From: Cyanidium caldarium
Taxonomy: Eukaryota > Rhodophyta > Bangiophyceae > Cyanidiales > Cyanidiaceae
Direction: 5' to 3'
Length of the DNA stretch: 64,000 nt
Assembly: GCA_026184775.1 (NCBI GenBank)
Contig: JANCYW010000011.1
Span: 124,001 to 188,000 of the forward strand
How positions within the stretch are numbered: the stretch's first letter is position 1; the number at the start of each line of letters is the position of its first letter. The notes under the pieces were generated by a model. The model did no database searches. It was not told the origin of the DNA and was given only the letters and a program-made list of their open reading frames with translations. Positions 27,691 to 36,970 of this stretch are shown piece by piece. The position numbers were made by a program, and so were the translations under genes.

Positions 27691-30600
27691 TCAGGCGCTG
27701 CCGGGCGGTGGCGGATCGGGTTCGGGCGACCGATCCTTTCCCTGGCCGTCCGCGCCTTTCGGGTCCGGTTTGGAGGTGCCGGACACGTTGCCGGTGTACT
27801 CGAATGGTTCGGGCGGCGGCGGCTCGTCGCCCTCATCGCCGTCATCTTCTTCGGCACCCGGACCGCCGGCCGCCACGGCATCGGCGGTGGATGGGCGCGG
27901 TGGCGCGGGCGCGGGCACCGGCAGCAGTGGGATCACCTCGTCGGCGTCCTCTTCGCGCAGTTGCCCATCGGGCATGGCCCCGCCTGCCTCGCCGCGCCGG
28001 CGCCGCTGCACCACCACGATGCCGGTCCCCCGGCGCATCGGCCGGTATCCACCCTGCACGTGCGTCCGATGCAGCTGCACCAACGGTTCCTGCTCCGCCA
28101 ACACCCGCGCCGGATTCTCTAAAAGACGCAGCGCCTCCGCGCTCTCCTCCGCGACGCCCTCGGACGCCGATGACGGCTCGTCGTTCGCTGTCGGCTGCTG
28201 CGCGCTCTCCTTCTTTCCGTCCTTTTCCTTCTTATCCTCCTCCACCTGCATCTGTTCCGCATCTCCCTCGTCATTCCCTCCCGATGGGGCGTGCGCCGCC
28301 AACGCCGCCCGCAGCCGTTCCTCGTGTTCGCCGCGCCCGCCCGCCATGCGCGCCTTCTTCAACTGATCCGCCTTGGCCGTCACCGACAACACCGTCTTTT
28401 CGCGTCGCTTCTCCGACCGCCCGCCTTCCTCCTCGTACATCACCGCGTAAGTGTACTTGCGCTGCGCCTCAGCGCCGCCCTCCGTCTCCCAACGCACTCG
28501 CAACAGCTGCATCTGGTCGTTGACCGCTATCGCCGCCGCCGGCCGCAACGCCAGACACAGACAGTGCGTCATCGGAAACCAATACCAGTACTGGGTGAAG
28601 AGCGTCATGCCCACTACGGCGCCCGGGCGCAGGCTGCCGGTGAGGCGAGAGCGCAGGGCGATCTCGGCGTTGCGCCCGCCGGCATCGATAATGCCCAGCG
28701 CCAGCGCCGCCCCGAATTTGGCCAACACGTCCTCGTGCTTGTCGCGCGCCACCGCATCCATTTGCTTGCGCAGACCGGCCACCGCCGGCGAGCGCGCCTC
28801 GTGGTGATGCTGATACACCATGGCCAGGGCGATGAGTGCGCCCTGGCGCACGAACCCGACGGTGTCGGTGGCCAGCTGGTGCAGCAGATCGCCGGCCTCG
28901 CGCAGGCCAGTGCCCGCGCCGGCGATGCCCAGCGCCATCGCAGTGCCGTAGCGAATGTGTGGGTTGTACGACTCGGCCAGCAGCGACACCACCCGCGGCA
29001 GCTGCGCCGGTTGGCGCGCGAACACCAGCCCCAGCGCCAGCACCGCCGTGCGCCGCACATCGTCACTGACATCGCTCACCGCGATATGCAGCAGACGGCG
29101 GATGGTGCCGTTGTGAGCGGTGCCGCAATAGGCCAGCGCCGCCGCGTACACCCCGCCGCACCGCAGCGCTGCGTCGTTGCTGCCGCACATCTCGTCGATC
29201 AGCGCATCGGCCTCCTCGGCGGTCTCCAGCACCACCAGCGCCAACCCCAATGCCAGGCCGCGCACGATCTTCTGATGTTGCGTCTCGCGCGCATAATCCA
29301 ACATGTCCGCCACGGCCGCCTGGTTCCCGGTGCCCAGCATCACCATGCCCATCGCCAGCGCGGCCGCCTCGCCGGCCAGCGCTGAATCGGTGTAGAGCAC
29401 GTTGCGCAGCTCTTGGAAGATTTCGCCGTCCTCCGCGGCGACCGCATCGGCATCGCCGGGCGCTCCGTCCGCCTCGTCGGCACGCCCGACGCCCAGCGCA
29501 GCCAGTCCCAGGCCCAGACACCCGCCGTGTTGCACCACCTCATTGGTGCCGGCGCGCCGCAGCGCCTCCAGCAGAAACGCCCGAAACTGCTGCTGCTTGG
29601 CCACTTCCACGCCGCTCGCGGCGATGAGTCCCAGCGCGTACAGGGCGCCGCCCTCTGAATAGGCCGAGTGGGCGGTGGCGCCCGACAGCGACGGCAAGTA
29701 GGGCGAGAGCAGATTCAGCGCCTGGCTGTCGTGAAACGCGTGAATCACGCCCAAGCTGGCCGTCGCGGAAAACTTGGTGCAGTTGGTGGCGCGCGACAGC
29801 CACTCCAAGTTCTCGCGCAGGAACGAGTCGTCGGCGGTGCCGGCCAGGGCGAATGCGTTGGCGAAAAGCACCGCCGACTGCGCCAACGACATCGGCGCCA
29901 GCAGACGCGTCATCAGCGACTTGAGCAAGCGCTTATCGTAGCAGTTGCGGCGGCGGAGGAAGTCGAAGAAGAGCGCCGACGGCGTGGCACCCGACATGAT
30001 CCGCGCCAGGGCGTCCGCGGACTGTCGCAGCGAATCGGGTGCCTCTGCCGACCCGTCCGCCCCCGAAGGCTCTGACGGCAACAGCAGTTTGCGCAGGTGC
30101 TCCAAGATGCGCGCGGTGAACAGCGGCATGTCCGCGTCCCACAGGTCGAATCCGATCTGGTACGCCTCATGCATGCGGCCGCTTCGCAGCAGCCGCTCCA
30201 GAATGTCGGCAATGCCGTCAGCATCGTGCACCATGCTCATGCAGCGGCACACCGCCACAAAATCGGTGCGCTCCTCGCCATACTTGCCGTGTTCCTGGAT
30301 CAGGAAACGCAGTACCCGCTCGCGTTGCTGGCGGCGACCGACCAATTCCCGCCAACACTCCAACGCGTACGCCAGTGCCGACGCCCGTTCGCCCTGTGAT
30401 GCCGCCGCCTCAATCACCTCGCTCGCCGCATCTAGGCGCAGCGCCTCCAGTGACATGCCCAGCGCCTCCTTCAGCTCGTTGGCCTGCAGACAATCCTTCA
30501 GGATACGGTTCACCACCGCTTCGAGGGCGGGACGCGACACCGCACCCACCTCGCCGTCCGCGTCCATCCAGCCATTCACCCCGTGGCCAGCTTCCTCCCG

Positions 30601-30945
30601 CGTGCGCATCGCCACGTAGCGGTCGATGCACTTGGCACGGAGCGCGCGCGAAAACTCGCTCCGCTCATCCACCCGAAACTGCGCGCCGGCCGCCAGCGCG
30701 TACACCACCGCCTCGTCCAGGTCACTCAAGTGGAACAATACCTTGGCCGCCAGCAGCGCCGCCCGCTGCCGATCCTCCTCCGCCAGTGACTCGTCCTCGC
30801 TCAACTCCTGAATGCGCGGCAAGTGCGCGGCCACCTCTGGCCAACACGCGTCGATCAGGCCGTCCAGCTCCACCAGCGCCCGTCGCTGCAACTCCGGTTC
30901 GTGCTCCTCCAGCAACGACAGCGCTGGCGCTGCAGTCGCGTTCAT
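27691..30945 (-). CDS. PSMD1: 26S proteasome regulatory subunit RPN2
   Basis: A 1084-residue scaffold of the 19S base. The N-terminal half is a helical-rod region (LSLLEEHEPELQRRAL, then DDSFLRENLEWL). The middle is a toroid of about ten proteasome/cyclosome repeats, visible as recurring GALYALGLI, GGCLGLGLA, LALGLVF, MALGIAGAG and LALGIIDAGG motifs. RPN2 binds RPN13 through its C-terminal tail and contacts RPT subunits. The C-terminus here is a long acidic and Pro-rich tail, ending in DPKGADGQGKD and a Pro run, which makes the protein longer than human PSMD1 (953). ATG 30945 is chosen because it aligns with the family start; upstream in-frame ATGs exist in sequence that is not conserved. Confidence 0.94.
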   Translation of the reverse strand: MNATAAPALSLLEEHEPELQRRALVELDGLIDACWPEVAAHLPRIQELSEDESLAEEDRQRAALLAAKVLFHLSDLDEAVVYALAAGAQFRVDERSEFSRALRAKCIDRYVAMRTREEAGHGVNGWMDADGEVGAVSRPALEAVVNRILKDCLQANELKEALGMSLEALRLDAASEVIEAAASQGERASALAYALECWRELVGRRQQRERVLRFLIQEHGKYGEERTDFVAVCRCMSMVHDADGIADILERLLRSGRMHEAYQIGFDLWDADMPLFTARILEHLRKLLLPSEPSGADGSAEAPDSLRQSADALARIMSGATPSALFFDFLRRRNCYDKRLLKSLMTRLLAPMSLAQSAVLFANAFALAGTADDSFLRENLEWLSRATNCTKFSATASLGVIHAFHDSQALNLLSPYLPSLSGATAHSAYSEGGALYALGLIAASGVEVAKQQQFRAFLLEALRRAGTNEVVQHGGCLGLGLAALGVGRADEADGAPGDADAVAAEDGEIFQELRNVLYTDSALAGEAAALAMGMVMLGTGNQAAVADMLDYARETQHQKIVRGLALGLALVVLETAEEADALIDEMCGSNDAALRCGGVYAAALAYCGTAHNGTIRRLLHIAVSDVSDDVRRTAVLALGLVFARQPAQLPRVVSLLAESYNPHIRYGTAMALGIAGAGTGLREAGDLLHQLATDTVGFVRQGALIALAMVYQHHHEARSPAVAGLRKQMDAVARDKHEDVLAKFGAALALGIIDAGGRNAEIALRSRLTGSLRPGAVVGMTLFTQYWYWFPMTHCLCLALRPAAAIAVNDQMQLLRVRWETEGGAEAQRKYTYAVMYEEEGGRSEKRREKTVLSVTAKADQLKKARMAGGRGEHEERLRAALAAHAPSGGNDEGDAEQMQVEEDKKEKDGKKESAQQPTANDEPSSASEGVAEESAEALRLLENPARVLAEQEPLVQLHRTHVQGGYRPMRRGTGIVVVQRRRRGEAGGAMPDGQLREEDADEVIPLLPVPAPAPPRPSTADAVAAGGPGAEEDDGDEGDEPPPPEPFEYTGNVSGTSKPDPKGADGQGKDRSPEPDPPPPGSA

Positions 30946-31407
30946 TATATTGGGCACTGCCACCACGTTCATGATCTGTGCGGGCTGTCGGAAACGGTAG
31001 TTTATCGGGCAGGCCGGTGTGAATGTTGGGCGCCAGTACGTACAACCGGAGCGGTTCAGCAGCGCGACGAATGGATCGATCATCGATTCGAGGGACCCGA
31101 GGGATGAGGGGGCTGCGCGACACGGCCAGTGCCAGGACCGAGTGATCACTTGAAGCAGTGAGCGTGAGCGATACAGGCGAGGAGAACAGAGGCGAGCATA
31201 GCGTGAGGGGGTATGCGCGGACCAAGCGGCCAGGTGGATAGCGGGGAGCGAATATTATGTGCAGGAGACAGGACCATCCGGCAGGATACGCATTATCGGG
31301 CGGTGGACGCATCAAATCAGACGTCCGTATCGCCAGGAGCACTGCTGCCAGCAACACGCATCCTCCTCCCGATATCTGCTCTCAGCGCCACCTCTTATAC
31401 GCTATTC
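30946..31407. other. RPN2 upstream region
   Basis: About 460 bp between CBP20 (same strand, upstream) and RPN2. It should carry the RPN2 promoter and the CBP20 3' end. No proteasome-associated control element (GGTGGCAAA) was found on either strand, and no small gene was recognised. Confidence 0.4.
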
Positions 31408-31839
31408 TCAGGCGTAGCTCTTCAGACGGCGGTTGCGTTTGCGATCCTCGGCCCGCTGACCTCCGCCCTTGCCGCGGCCCCACTGGCGACCTTCCTGAAA
31501 GCCGACGTCGAAATCGACGCCGATGAGCTTGTCGTCCAGCACACTGTGGTGCAACAGCTGCACGCTGTACTCTGCGCCGGTGCGCGTGGCAAACTCCACG
31601 AAGCAGAACCCGCACGGCGTCCGCTTGAAACGATCCAGTCCCATGACGATGCGTCTCACTTCGCCCGCCTTGGAGAACACCTCGTGAATCTGCTCCTCGG
31701 TGGTGTAGACGGCCAGGTTGCCCACGTACACCGTCCGGGTGGTCAGCAGCTGCTGCTCGCGCACGGCGTCGTCTCCAACGTACTGCCGGTCGCGGTACCG
31801 CGACACCGGCGGCAACTGCTCCTTCACTAGATCAGCCAT
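31408..31839 (-). CDS. NCBP2: Nuclear cap-binding protein subunit 2 (CBP20)
   Basis: A 143-residue RRM protein that binds the m7G cap of nascent RNA together with CBP80. RNP2 (VYVGNLAVYTTEEQI) and RNP1 (CGFCFVEF) are intact. The cap-stacking tyrosines correspond to those in SRYRDRQY and TVYVGNL. The C-terminal GVDFDVGFQEGRQWGRGKGGGQ matches the family segment that folds over the cap. ATG 31839 gives the usual start. The protein is somewhat shorter than human CBP20 (156), lacking the Gly-rich tail. The complex promotes splicing, export and snRNA metabolism. Confidence 0.95.
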   Translation of the reverse strand: MADLVKEQLPPVSRYRDRQYVGDDAVREQQLLTTRTVYVGNLAVYTTEEQIHEVFSKAGEVRRIVMGLDRFKRTPCGFCFVEFATRTGAEYSVQLLHHSVLDDKLIGVDFDVGFQEGRQWGRGKGGGQRAEDRKRNRRLKSYA

Positions 31840-32094
31840 TAATTTAAGGAGACAAGGACGTTTCTCCTCCCCATTCCGAGCGCACTCCCTGACGTTGAGC
31901 CTGCCGCTCGGCAACACCACTTGCTGCGGCATGGCACGGACGGAATGGCGCGTGGGAGGTGGTTTCGTCTTCGGTCGTGCCGGTGACTCACGACCTCGGA
32001 TCGTCTGCGCACCACCGCAAAAGCACCGGGAGGGGATATCTGAAGCGCCCAGCAGGCGTCGATGTCGGTGTATTCCCGGAGACCAACGAGCACC

Positions 32095-33171
32095 ATGGCT
32101 GTGGGAAAGTGGCGCCTGACGCTGCTGTTGTCTTGGCTGGTTCTGAGGGCGATCGCCCCCGCGGGAGCGCGGGCTTACCAGGCGGACGCGCAACCTGTCG
32201 GCAGCGACGGTGCGCAAAGGGCGCGCGGGCCGTCGTTGGAGATCATCACGGCACTGAATGCGCAGATCGCCCCGCACCTGCTGTCGCCGTCGCATCCGTT
32301 GACGGACATTCCGGGTCCGCCAGAGGAGATCGATTTCGGGTATCAGCTGCTGAGCGGCAGCGATGAGCCGTTGCGTGACGGGTGCCTGGACGCCAATCCG
32401 TTGCCGCGGCTGCAGGCGGGACAGCTGACTGAGGTGGTGATCGGCCTGGCGCGGGAGGCGTCTGCCTCCGGTGTGGCTACCGCCGCGTCCGACGCGCACC
32501 GCGTGATCGGCTCCATGGGAGCGTTATACGCCGAAGACGACTATACGGCGCCGCTGCAGAACTTTTCCTTCGCGCTGGTGAACCGCACCCTGGCGCCGGG
32601 ACAGGAGCTCTCTTTCACCTACACGCTCGCGCCGCACGTGGCCTTTCCGCTAGGCAGGGCGACGCTGCAGCTGATCACCTTCACCGAGCGAGACTACACC
32701 CACGCGCAACTGCTCCACAAGGCGGGCATCGCGGAGAGCGTCGTGCACCAATCCATGGCCGAACAGGGCGAAGAGGCGGCACGGGCGTTTCTAGCGCAGC
32801 CGTTGCGGCTCACGTACGGCCTGGCGGTGCTGAACGGCACCGTGGAGATCGTGGCGGGTGCCAACGGCACCCATTCGCGCATGCTCTTCACGGTGCTGGC
32901 CGGCATCGCGGCGCTGGTGGCGCTGGCGCTAGGTATTGTGGGCGCGGTGGCCGGCGGCAGCGCCTGGGCCAAGCCCCACCGATGGGCGGAGGTTGTGAAG
33001 CGGCGCCTGGGCGGTCGCGCAGTGCCCCCGCCCCCGCATCGTCCCACGGCGGCAGTGCGGCACACGCCCGCCGCCAAGGACGAGTGGCTGGAGGAGCATC
33101 GTCGCATCCTGAAGAGCGCGCGGGCGGTCGGGTCGAATACGGAGAGCACACGGCGGTCGGGAGGGAAGTAA
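32095..33171 (+). CDS. SSR1: Translocon-associated protein alpha (TRAP-alpha)
   Basis: A 358-residue type I ER membrane protein that sits beside Sec61 and assists import of certain secretory proteins. ATG 32095 (caccATGg) starts a clear signal peptide (MAVGKWRLTLLLSWLVLRAI), probably cleaved after ARA. The lumenal domain carries the family core (YTAPLQNFSFALVNRTLAPGQ and FTYTLAPH), with potential N-glycosylation sites at NFS, NRT, NGT and another NGT. A single transmembrane helix (MLFTVLAGIAALVALALGIV) lies near residues 263-285 and a basic cytosolic tail follows. ATG 32062, 33 bp upstream, would add 11 residues and spoil the signal peptide. It is divergent from CBP20 (255 bp). Confidence 0.87.
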   Translation: MAVGKWRLTLLLSWLVLRAIAPAGARAYQADAQPVGSDGAQRARGPSLEIITALNAQIAPHLLSPSHPLTDIPGPPEEIDFGYQLLSGSDEPLRDGCLDANPLPRLQAGQLTEVVIGLAREASASGVATAASDAHRVIGSMGALYAEDDYTAPLQNFSFALVNRTLAPGQELSFTYTLAPHVAFPLGRATLQLITFTERDYTHAQLLHKAGIAESVVHQSMAEQGEEAARAFLAQPLRLTYGLAVLNGTVEIVAGANGTHSRMLFTVLAGIAALVALALGIVGAVAGGSAWAKPHRWAEVVKRRLGGRAVPPPPHRPTAAVRHTPAAKDEWLEEHRRILKSARAVGSNTESTRRSGGK

Positions 33172-33444
33172 AGCACGATGCCGGGAATGCGAGGGCTGTG
33201 TTGAGGAACGGATACGATCGAGTCGGCCAACCCGACTCGGGCGATGTTGACGGCTGTTGGCGACTGTGGATATATCTGCCATACACGCTCGACGTGTGTC
33301 TCTCGCTCCTTTCCGTGGCTGTGCACACGTTGCCGTTGGTGAGAGATTCGCTCTCCCTCGCGCCGCTTTATTTCTCTCCGGCGCGCAACATCACCGCTGC
33401 AACGACGCCCTCTGCCGCGGATCGTCACCCTTCCTGCACCCCTC

Positions 33445-35061
33445 ATGGACGCTGGCGAATCGAGTTCGCCACGCGTGGCATCGCGTCAGGTGCCAGAGCT
33501 GGTACGCCGCAGCACGCTGGAGGATCTGCGGTCGCTGGCGGGCATCGACCATCCCATCAAGTATCGACGGGCGGCAGCACAGCGGGTGTACTGCAACCGC
33601 GACGTGAACATGGAGCACATCGCCTACATCGGCTTCGATATGGACTACACGCTGGCGGCGTACCGGCGGCCGGCGTTCGACGAGCTGCAGTTCTCGCTGA
33701 TATGTGAGACGCTAGTGAAAGAGTTCGGGTACCCGTCGGTGCTGTTGGAGTGGCATTTCCAGCCGGACTTTCTCATACGCGGCCTCTTGTTGGATGCTTC
33801 GCGCGGCAACTTTATCAAGTGCGACGCGTACGGCGTGATGCTGCGGGTGCTGCACGGCCGCCGACGCCTGCTGCAGGAGGAGATGGAGGCGGCGTACCCG
33901 TCAGGCAACGTGGCGTCGTCGCAGGTCGGGGAGGAGTTTCAGAGCATGGACACGCTGTATCATCTGCCCATCGCCAACGTATACGCCAATTTGGTGCACT
34001 ACTTTGACGACGGCCACGTCGAGCGCGACGAGAACGTCTCGGCACACGCCGCCGCGACGACGGCTGGGACCAATGGCATCGCCGCCGCCTCGCTGATGGC
34101 CGACGACGCTCGTATCAGTTACTTGAACTTGTGGCAAGACGTGCGCGCCGCGTCCGATATCGTTCACGAGCGCGGCCTGCTGAAACAGAGGACGCTAGAG
34201 CGGCTGACCGAGTACCTCTCCGATGACGACGCCACGTACCGCATGCTGCGACTGCTGCGCGGCGCCGGAAAGCGCCTGTTCCTGCTGACCAACTCGGAGT
34301 ACTGGTACACCAGCGCCGTGATGGATTACATGGTGGGGCGTTTCGCGTGTCCCGACGACCCGAGCGCCGGCTGGCGCCATGCGTTCGATGTGTGCATCGT
34401 GGGCGCCAAGAAACCGACCTTTTTTCGCAACGGCACCACGTTGCGCGAGGTGGACGTCCGCACCGGCCGCCCCAAACTGGACGATGTGCGCACCCGGCAC
34501 CTGCGTTTAGAGGCGCTGCGCGGGCGGGTATTCCAGGGCGGTTCCATCGCCATATTTCACGCGCTGGCCGGGGTGGCGCGTGGCAGCTCGGTGCTGTACG
34601 TGGGCGATCACGTCTATGCCGACGTCCTGCTGGCCCGCAAAGCGCACCACTGGCGCACGCTGCTGGTGGTGCCGGAGCTGTCGGCCGAGATACGCGCCCT
34701 CACGCAGGCGCAAGCGCTGCTGAAGCGCTTGCAGACGCTGGAGTACCTGCGCGCTGAGATGTTCCGCGGTCTGGACGCGTCCGCCCGAGAGCGACCCGAT
34801 CGGGACGGCGTGTTGCAGGCGGAGCTGGAGCGCGTGCGCGAAGGCATCGAGGCAGCCTTCAACCGGTACGCTGGCGGCCTGTTCCGTTCCGCGCACCGCA
34901 CCACCTTGTTCGCGCAGCAAGTGAGTTTCTTCGCGGATCTGTACACCGAGCGGTGTGCCAACTTGGCCGACTATCCGGGGTTCTACTATTTCAGTTCGGT
35001 CAGCACCCCGCAGATGCCACACGAAGACCAACCGGCGATGACGTCGGAGCGCGTCGGTTAG
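33445..35061 (+). CDS. HAD-family cytosolic 5'-nucleotidase (cN-II/NT5DC type)
   Basis: A 538-residue member of the purine 5'-nucleotidase family. HAD motif I is GFDMDYTL, with nucleophile D65 and acid/base D67. Motif II is in LFLLTNSEYWYT, and later motifs include KKPTFFRNG and VLYVGDHVYADVL. Family members dephosphorylate IMP and GMP, though several NT5DC proteins have no known substrate, so the substrate is left open. The first 40 residues (STLEDLRSLAGIDHPIKYRR) are also conserved in style. There is no targeting peptide or membrane helix, so it is probably cytosolic. Lengths of about 500-560 are normal for the family. Confidence 0.9.
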   Translation: MDAGESSSPRVASRQVPELVRRSTLEDLRSLAGIDHPIKYRRAAAQRVYCNRDVNMEHIAYIGFDMDYTLAAYRRPAFDELQFSLICETLVKEFGYPSVLLEWHFQPDFLIRGLLLDASRGNFIKCDAYGVMLRVLHGRRRLLQEEMEAAYPSGNVASSQVGEEFQSMDTLYHLPIANVYANLVHYFDDGHVERDENVSAHAAATTAGTNGIAAASLMADDARISYLNLWQDVRAASDIVHERGLLKQRTLERLTEYLSDDDATYRMLRLLRGAGKRLFLLTNSEYWYTSAVMDYMVGRFACPDDPSAGWRHAFDVCIVGAKKPTFFRNGTTLREVDVRTGRPKLDDVRTRHLRLEALRGRVFQGGSIAIFHALAGVARGSSVLYVGDHVYADVLLARKAHHWRTLLVVPELSAEIRALTQAQALLKRLQTLEYLRAEMFRGLDASARERPDRDGVLQAELERVREGIEAAFNRYAGGLFRSAHRTTLFAQQVSFFADLYTERCANLADYPGFYYFSSVSTPQMPHEDQPAMTSERVG

Positions 35062-35219
35062 GCACGGAGGGGGCGTAGGATAGAAGCGCAGTAGGAGCCG
35101 GTGGTGCGTGCCAGCGTGCGGAAAGCGACGGGTGCCGTTCACCGGATAGAGTGGTCTCTCCTTCCCGGTGATGACCCGAATTCATCGACATGGCGGACGA
35201 TCGTCTCCGGTGTTCTCAG

Positions 35220-36734
35220 TCAAGGCAGATGGCTCGGTGCCGCCGGCTGATCCGCGGATGCCGCGGGTGCATTGGTTGACGACCGCAAATGCGCCACCAG
35301 TCGGGCGGCGTCGCAGACGGCCGGACGATGCACCCGCACGAAATCGACGCGTTGCAGCGTGGCCCAGGCGACGGCGCCGGCGGTGGCGAAATCGCGTTCA
35401 GTGGAGGCGTCTGGATCGCGCGCCGCCGTAGAGCTTGGTGTTGTGGCGGCCGGCGTTCCAGGCGATATTGGCGCGTGCACCGCTTGTCGCGGCCCGCAAA
35501 ACTGCGCCAAGAGGCGTTTGCGAGACGGGCCCATGAGCAACGGCAGCATGCTGCCGCCCGCCTGCACACCCTGCCGGAACGTCTCCACGTCGCGCAACAG
35601 CTCTAAACAGTGGTGTGCGTGTTTGGCAAAGCCCAGCCCCGGGTCCACGATGATATGCCAGCGCGGAATGCCGGCGCGCTCTGCTGCGGCCACTCGCTCT
35701 GCCAGTTCGGCGGCCACGGTGCACGCCACTTGGTCGGTGTCGTACTCGGCTAGGTCCATCATGGTCTTCGGGTTGCCGCGCATGTGCATCAACACGATGG
35801 GCACGACTTGCTCGGCGGCAGTGCGCAACATGTCCGCATCCATCCCACCCGCGCTGACATCGTTGATGAGGTCGGCGCCGACGGTGAGCGCGGCCCGCGC
35901 CACCCGCGCCGAAAACGTGTCCACTGAGATGAAGATGCCGCGGCCGCGCGGATACACCTCCCGCAGCGCTCGGATGACTGGCACCACGCGCGCCTCCTCC
36001 TGTTCGGGCGGCACCGGCGCAGCGCCTGGCCGAGTGCTCTGTCCGCCCACATCCAACACCGTGGCGCCGTCGCGCACCAGACGCTCAGCGGCCGCCACCG
36101 CATTGGTCACCAGCAAGTTGCGCTCGCTGCCGTCGCTAAAACTGTCCGGGGTGATGTTCAGGATGCCCATGATGTGCGGCTCGCGCAACGACGGTCGACA
36201 CACCTCCAAGTAACTGTCGTCTGGCAGGAACGGCAGCACTTGCTGCACCACGCCCGGCTGCGGGCGCTCCGCTTGCAGGGCGTGTCCCAGGTCGCGCATC
36301 GGCCGCAACACAAACTCGCGCTCGAACAGCTTCGCATGCGGCACCTGCAAAGCCGCGGTGTGCAGCGGTTCCATGCGCTGGAATGGCTCGTGCGGCTTCC
36401 GCCGCTGCTCGTACCAGACAATGTCCAGATCGATGGGGCGCGGTCCATAGCGGAGTGCACCGACCGCCTCCCCTTCGCGGCCCAACTCGCGCTCCATCTG
36501 TTGCAGGGCGCCCAACAGCTGCGCAGGCGCTCGGTCGGTTATCAACGTCAGCGCGGCGTTGTAGAACGCCGGCTGCTCCCTCATATATAGCGGTTCAGTG
36601 ACGTACAGTGCCGAGGTGCGCTCTACGCGCCCCACCGTGCCCAGCATCGCCAGCGCCTGGTGGAAACGCTGTAATTTGGGACCCACATTCGCGCCCAAGG
36701 CTATCGTCGCCCTGTACAACCCGCTAGGCATCAT
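35220..36734 (-). CDS. Bifunctional HPPK-DHPS of folate synthesis
   Basis: A 504-residue fusion of 6-hydroxymethyl-dihydropterin pyrophosphokinase and dihydropteroate synthase. HPPK (about 8-150) shows GANVGPKLQRF, EPLYMREQPAFYNAA and the metal/ATP-binding GPRPIDLDI. DHPS (about 185-490) shows MGILNITPDSFSDGS, DVGGQSTRPGA, MHMRGNPKTM, DPGLGFAKHAHHC and GPSRKRLL. These are consecutive steps leading to dihydropteroate, the sulfonamide target. This two-domain form is the plant and apicomplexan arrangement; fungi add an N-terminal aldolase. Unlike plant enzymes it starts directly with the catalytic domain and has no visible mitochondrial presequence. A Pro/Ala/Ser-rich insert follows GPSRKR. Confidence 0.95.
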   Translation of the reverse strand: MMPSGLYRATIALGANVGPKLQRFHQALAMLGTVGRVERTSALYVTEPLYMREQPAFYNAALTLITDRAPAQLLGALQQMERELGREGEAVGALRYGPRPIDLDIVWYEQRRKPHEPFQRMEPLHTAALQVPHAKLFEREFVLRPMRDLGHALQAERPQPGVVQQVLPFLPDDSYLEVCRPSLREPHIMGILNITPDSFSDGSERNLLVTNAVAAAERLVRDGATVLDVGGQSTRPGAAPVPPEQEEARVVPVIRALREVYPRGRGIFISVDTFSARVARAALTVGADLINDVSAGGMDADMLRTAAEQVVPIVLMHMRGNPKTMMDLAEYDTDQVACTVAAELAERVAAAERAGIPRWHIIVDPGLGFAKHAHHCLELLRDVETFRQGVQAGGSMLPLLMGPSRKRLLAQFCGPRQAVHAPISPGTPAATTPSSTAARDPDASTERDFATAGAVAWATLQRVDFVRVHRPAVCDAARLVAHLRSSTNAPAASADQPAAPSHLP

Positions 36735-36970
36735 TCAATCACATTCGCCAACAACCCTAATAACCGACGAAGCGTGCAAGTGAATTTCTCCAGCTACACC
36801 ACGCAGTGGAAGTAGAAGCGCCCCGCACTTTCCGTCCACCTGCCCACGGTGGCCCTCTCGAGGGCGTCTCCCGCACACCCGAAGTGTCCCGGCGAGCGCG
36901 CGCGCGCCACATTCTCATCTCCGCGCTCGGTTCCCAGGGTCGGGAAGGTTGGACGGTGGTGAAGAGCGGT

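Noticed and set aside
28291-29385. 364-codon plus-strand frame opposite RPN2
   Set aside because: Arg/His/Gln-rich translation without recognisable domains, fully inside the RPN2 coding sequence.
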